Source: an uncultured Verrucomicrobiota bacterium (lineage in GTDB: Bacteria; Verrucomicrobiota; Kiritimatiellia; RFP12; UBA1067). Taken from it: 7,539 nucleotides of DNA. This document shows positions 5,922 through 7,539 of this stretch, in pieces (the stretch's first letter is position 1; the number at the start of each line of letters is the position of its first letter). Under the pieces are notes generated by a model. The model saw only the letters and a list, made by a program, of their open reading frames with translations. It did not search any database and was not told where the DNA came from. A program made the position numbers and the translations under genes. The stretch lies in assembly GCA_946628745.1 (NCBI GenBank), contig CAMOXA010000068.1:1-7539 (forward strand). The letters are read 5' to 3'.

Positions 5922-7211
5922 TCATTTGCCGTCGAGAATCGACGCCTTGACGTTGACGGAAAGTCCGTCGCCTTTGACAGACCACACCTTTCCGGGCTCG
6001 ACATTGTCGGTCCCCTTCAGCGAACGCACGGTGAAGGTCGGCTGCTCCATGTCTATGTCGCTCTTCGAGCCGTCCGATGCCGTCACCGTTCCGCCGTAGT
6101 TCGTCCAGGTCGGCTCAGGGACCTCTTCCACGTTCAGTTCCACGCGAACCCAACCGCTGCCGTAGACAACCGGCTTCGCCTTCACGACAAAGCCCACTTC
6201 GCGCATCGTGAATCCGTCCGGCTCCACGGCGGCGGAGAACACGCCGTTCGACCCGGTTACGGCAAAATTGTATTTTGTGGGATAGATGTATTCAGTCACT
6301 TTCTTGAATTCACCCTCCTCCCCCGAACGCGTGACTATGGCACACTTCTCGGCAGGTTTTCCGTCTCTGGAAACCTCTATGTCGAGGCGGGCTACGACAG
6401 GCTGCAGCCCTGCCGCCAGCAGGCTTTCGTCGACTGTCGACGGATCCTTCAGCAAGTCGGCGAGCGGAAGATTCTGTTCGCGCGCCATTTCGACCGCGCC
6501 CTTGGCGTAGAAGAACGCGCCGGTGTCGCGGATGTGCGCGGGATCTGTCTTGCCGTCCGGATAGTTCGTATATTCGCCGGGCTTTACGTCCATGTAGAGC
6601 GACTTCGCTTTTTCAAGCCCGAACTTCGGCAGATTCTCCCCGGCGTAGCGGTTGAGGTCGAGAAGCGGCGCGCCGGTCTCCGCCGCAACCTCGCGCATCG
6701 CCGCGACATACGGCCCCAGGCCCGTCGCCCCGCCGTCCACCGACATCACGCCGTCCGTTTCACTGAAGCCTTTCGAATGTGCGATGGATGTCGCGAAGGC
6801 GATGTTCGCGCCCTTTTCCTTCGCGTCTGCGGCAAAGCCTTTAAGGAACGCCTTGTACTCGTCGATCGTCGAGTAGTCGTTCTTCGGCGGCTTGTTGCGA
6901 TTCTTGTTCATGTCGTTGTGTCCGAACGAGACGATCACCCAGTCGCCGGGCTTGAGCTGCGACGCGATGTTCTTCTCCCAGCGGCCGGACTCGCGGAACC
7001 GCCGCGCGCTCCATCCGCTCCTTGCGAAGTTGTGCAGTGCCGACGGATCCTTCATGAACACCTTGAGCGCCTGTCCCCAGCCGTACTGCGGCCATTGCCA
7101 CGCCGGGTACTCTGTCATTATGGAGTCACCCGCCATGTAGAGCTGAGCCGCGGCGCCGGCCAGCGGCGAGACCGCCAGCGCCATTGCCGTAAAAATTATT
7201 CTGCAGTTCAT
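5922..7211 (-). CDS. SGNH-hydrolase, rhamnogalacturonan acetylesterase-like (CE12 type)
   Basis: A 429-aa exported esterase. Residues 1-22 are a signal peptide (cleavage near AGA-AAQ). Residues 24-250 form the SGNH hydrolase domain with all four blocks: GDS (Ser30), NFARSG (Gly66), FGHND (Asn99), and DPAHI (Asp223, His226) giving the catalytic Ser-His-Asp. GWGQ near 44, the LKPGDWVIVSFGHND block and the DxxH-x-x-x-GA block match the rhamnogalacturonan acetylesterase family (CE12), which removes acetyl groups from pectic rhamnogalacturonan. Known members are about 230-250 aa, so residues about 255-429 are an extra beta-rich region (VARLDIEVS, TEYIYPTKYNFAV, WVRVELNVEEVPEP) that may bind carbohydrate. 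I chose the ATG at 7211, with AAGGAG 5 nt upstream; the in-frame GTG at 7217 lies inside that site. It is the first gene of the operon and presumably exposes substrate for the GH97 enzyme. The polysaccharide target is inferred from the family. Confidence 0.88.
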   Translation of the reverse strand: MNCRIIFTAMALAVSPLAGAAAQLYMAGDSIMTEYPAWQWPQYGWGQALKVFMKDPSALHNFARSGWSARRFRESGRWEKNIASQLKPGDWVIVSFGHNDMNKNRNKPPKNDYSTIDEYKAFLKGFAADAKEKGANIAFATSIAHSKGFSETDGVMSVDGGATGLGPYVAAMREVAAETGAPLLDLNRYAGENLPKFGLEKAKSLYMDVKPGEYTNYPDGKTDPAHIRDTGAFFYAKGAVEMAREQNLPLADLLKDPSTVDESLLAAGLQPVVARLDIEVSRDGKPAEKCAIVTRSGEEGEFKKVTEYIYPTKYNFAVTGSNGVFSAAVEPDGFTMREVGFVVKAKPVVYGSGWVRVELNVEEVPEPTWTNYGGTVTASDGSKSDIDMEQPTFTVRSLKGTDNVEPGKVWSVKGDGLSVNVKASILDGK

Positions 7212-7300
7212 TTCCACTCCTTTGCTTCTTTGTCCGATCCACGCCGCGTCCGGCGGGAACCCGTTGTCTCCAGGCGCCGCATGCTGCTGTGCGAAAGATA
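7212..7300 (-). other. Leader (5' UTR) of the esterase-GH97-regulator operon
   Basis: About 89 nt between the predicted transcription start and the esterase start codon. It holds the AAGGAG ribosome site and a short GC-rich hairpin candidate at 7242-7255 (arms CGCCG and CGGCG, four-base loop). The final stretch before the start codon, AAGAAGCAAAGGAG, is identical to the one before the GH97-EEP gene. I see no known riboswitch and no gene. Confidence 0.5.
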
Positions 7301-7307
7301 CACTCGC

Positions 7308-7338
7308 ATTATATCATATTTTACGCGGCAGTGCACAA
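7308..7338 (-). promoter_or_regulatory. Predicted extended -10 promoter of the esterase-GH97-regulator operon
   Basis: On the minus strand there is a perfect TATAAT (-10, 7308-7313) preceded by TGA (7314-7316), which makes an extended -10 element. The best -35 candidate is TTGTGC at 7333-7338 with a 19-bp spacer; this is loose, but extended -10 promoters tolerate a poor -35. The surrounding DNA is locally AT-rich in an otherwise GC-rich window. Transcription would start near 7300. No comparable promoter is visible in the short gaps between the four downstream genes, which supports one transcript. Confidence 0.7.
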
Positions 7339-7353
7339 CTGGTGTTACCAGTT
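7337..7353. promoter_or_regulatory. 17-bp palindrome overlapping the -35 region, candidate operator for the GntR-LacI regulator
   Basis: AACTGGTGTTACCAGTT is a perfect inverted repeat of two 7-bp arms around three bases. It contains TGGTGTTACCA, which fits the GntR-family operator form TnGTnnnACnA and is close to the FadR-type half-sites (CTGGT...ACCAG). It overlaps the upstream end of the -35 hexamer, where a bound dimer would block RNA polymerase. The operon it controls encodes a regulator with a GntR-type winged helix as its last gene, so autoregulation is the simplest model. Binding is inferred, not shown. Confidence 0.6.
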
Positions 7354-7368
7354 TCTTTTGCGACCTAT

Positions 7369-7539
7369 TCCGCGTCACTTTACCTGCCACCTCGCGTCAC
7401 TTTACCTGCCACCTCGGCACGGTTTACCTGCCACTTCGACACGCTCCGGGTGGCAGGTAAACAGGGTCGAAGTGGCAGGTAAACAGGGTCGAGGTGGCAG
7501 GTAAACCGGGTTGAAGTGGCAGGTAAAGTGGGTTGAAGT
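7369..7539. repeat. 22-bp-period repeat array with a conserved 12-bp core that switches orientation once
   Basis: Seven exact copies of a 12-bp core are present. Three read TTTACCTGCCAC on the plus strand (starting at 7379, 7401 and 7423), then four read the reverse complement GTGGCAGGTAAA (starting at 7450, 7472, 7494 and 7516). An eighth probably begins at 7538 and leaves the window. Within each half the spacing is exactly 22 bp. The 10 bp between cores vary, but usually contain G/C-rich bases ending in GA(A/G), for example CAGGGTCGAA and CCGGGTTGAA. The two halves face each other across 15 bp (7435-7449), so the array is also an imperfect long palindrome. The period is not a multiple of three and the reading frames across it differ, so it is not coding. 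It is too short in period for CRISPR. It could be a multi-site protein-binding array, a repeat family dispersed in the genome, or a boundary or terminator structure for a gene beyond the right edge. Confidence 0.9.

Noticed and set aside
5823..7460. Plus-strand open frame of 545 codons opposite the esterase gene
   Set aside because: Antisense to the SGNH hydrolase and continuing into the repeat array. It is Arg/His-rich with no domain and no ribosome site.
7289..7504. Short plus-strand reading frames running through the repeat array
   Set aside because: The 22-bp unit is not a multiple of three, so the repeat is not kept as a peptide repeat, and no frame has a ribosome site or domain.
7369..7539. 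CRISPR array
   Set aside because: The period is 22 bp with a 12-bp core and 10-bp linkers, and the orientation flips; CRISPR repeats are about 24-47 bp in one direction with unique spacers of about 30 bp. No cas gene is present.

Overview
This window reads as a chromosomal segment of a GC-rich, Gram-negative, carbohydrate-degrading bacterium. Three lipoprotein or surface genes, two exported carbohydrate-active enzymes and a sugar-type regulator, with YcfL-like and LpoB-like lipoproteins side by side, would fit the PVC superphylum (Kiritimatiellota, Lentisphaerota or Verrucomicrobiota, for example from gut or sediment). That placement is inference from gene style; no rRNA or marker gene is present. 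Every convincing gene lies on the minus strand, so transcription runs from right to left.

Right edge (about 7212-7539): a non-coding region. From the outside in it holds (i) a 22-bp-period array of a 12-bp core (GTGGCAGGTAAA), three copies in one orientation followed by at least four in the opposite one, running off the window; (ii) a perfect 17-bp palindrome of GntR-operator form; (iii) an extended -10 promoter; and (iv) a leader of about 90 nt.

Middle (7211-1567): a probable four-gene operon. It encodes an exported SGNH/CE12-type rhamnogalacturonan acetylesterase-like enzyme, a 71-aa exported small protein that may be a remnant, a 978-aa exported fusion of a GH97 glycosidase with a complete endonuclease/exonuclease/phosphatase (EEP) domain, and a GntR-LacI chimeric (AraR-like) repressor. 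The repressor is the last gene, starting 13 nt after the fusion gene. The simplest model is that the regulator senses a sugar released by the esterase/glycosidase pair and autoregulates the operon at the 17-bp palindrome overlapping the upstream promoter.

Left part (1554-1): a second minus-strand unit with its own promoter, which contains a perfect 15-bp palindrome. It encodes a YcfL-like (DUF1425) lipoprotein, a small exported protein with LA_2272-type GxQxGxxN surface repeats and a C-terminal Phe, and the N-terminal 152 codons of an LpoB-like lipoprotein (penicillin-binding-protein activator family) that runs off the left edge. This resembles the ycfL-lpoB pair of enterobacteria with an extra surface-repeat gene inserted.

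The most unusual items are the orientation-switching 22-bp array, the GH97-EEP fusion, and the palindrome/regulator pair that suggests a self-contained regulon.
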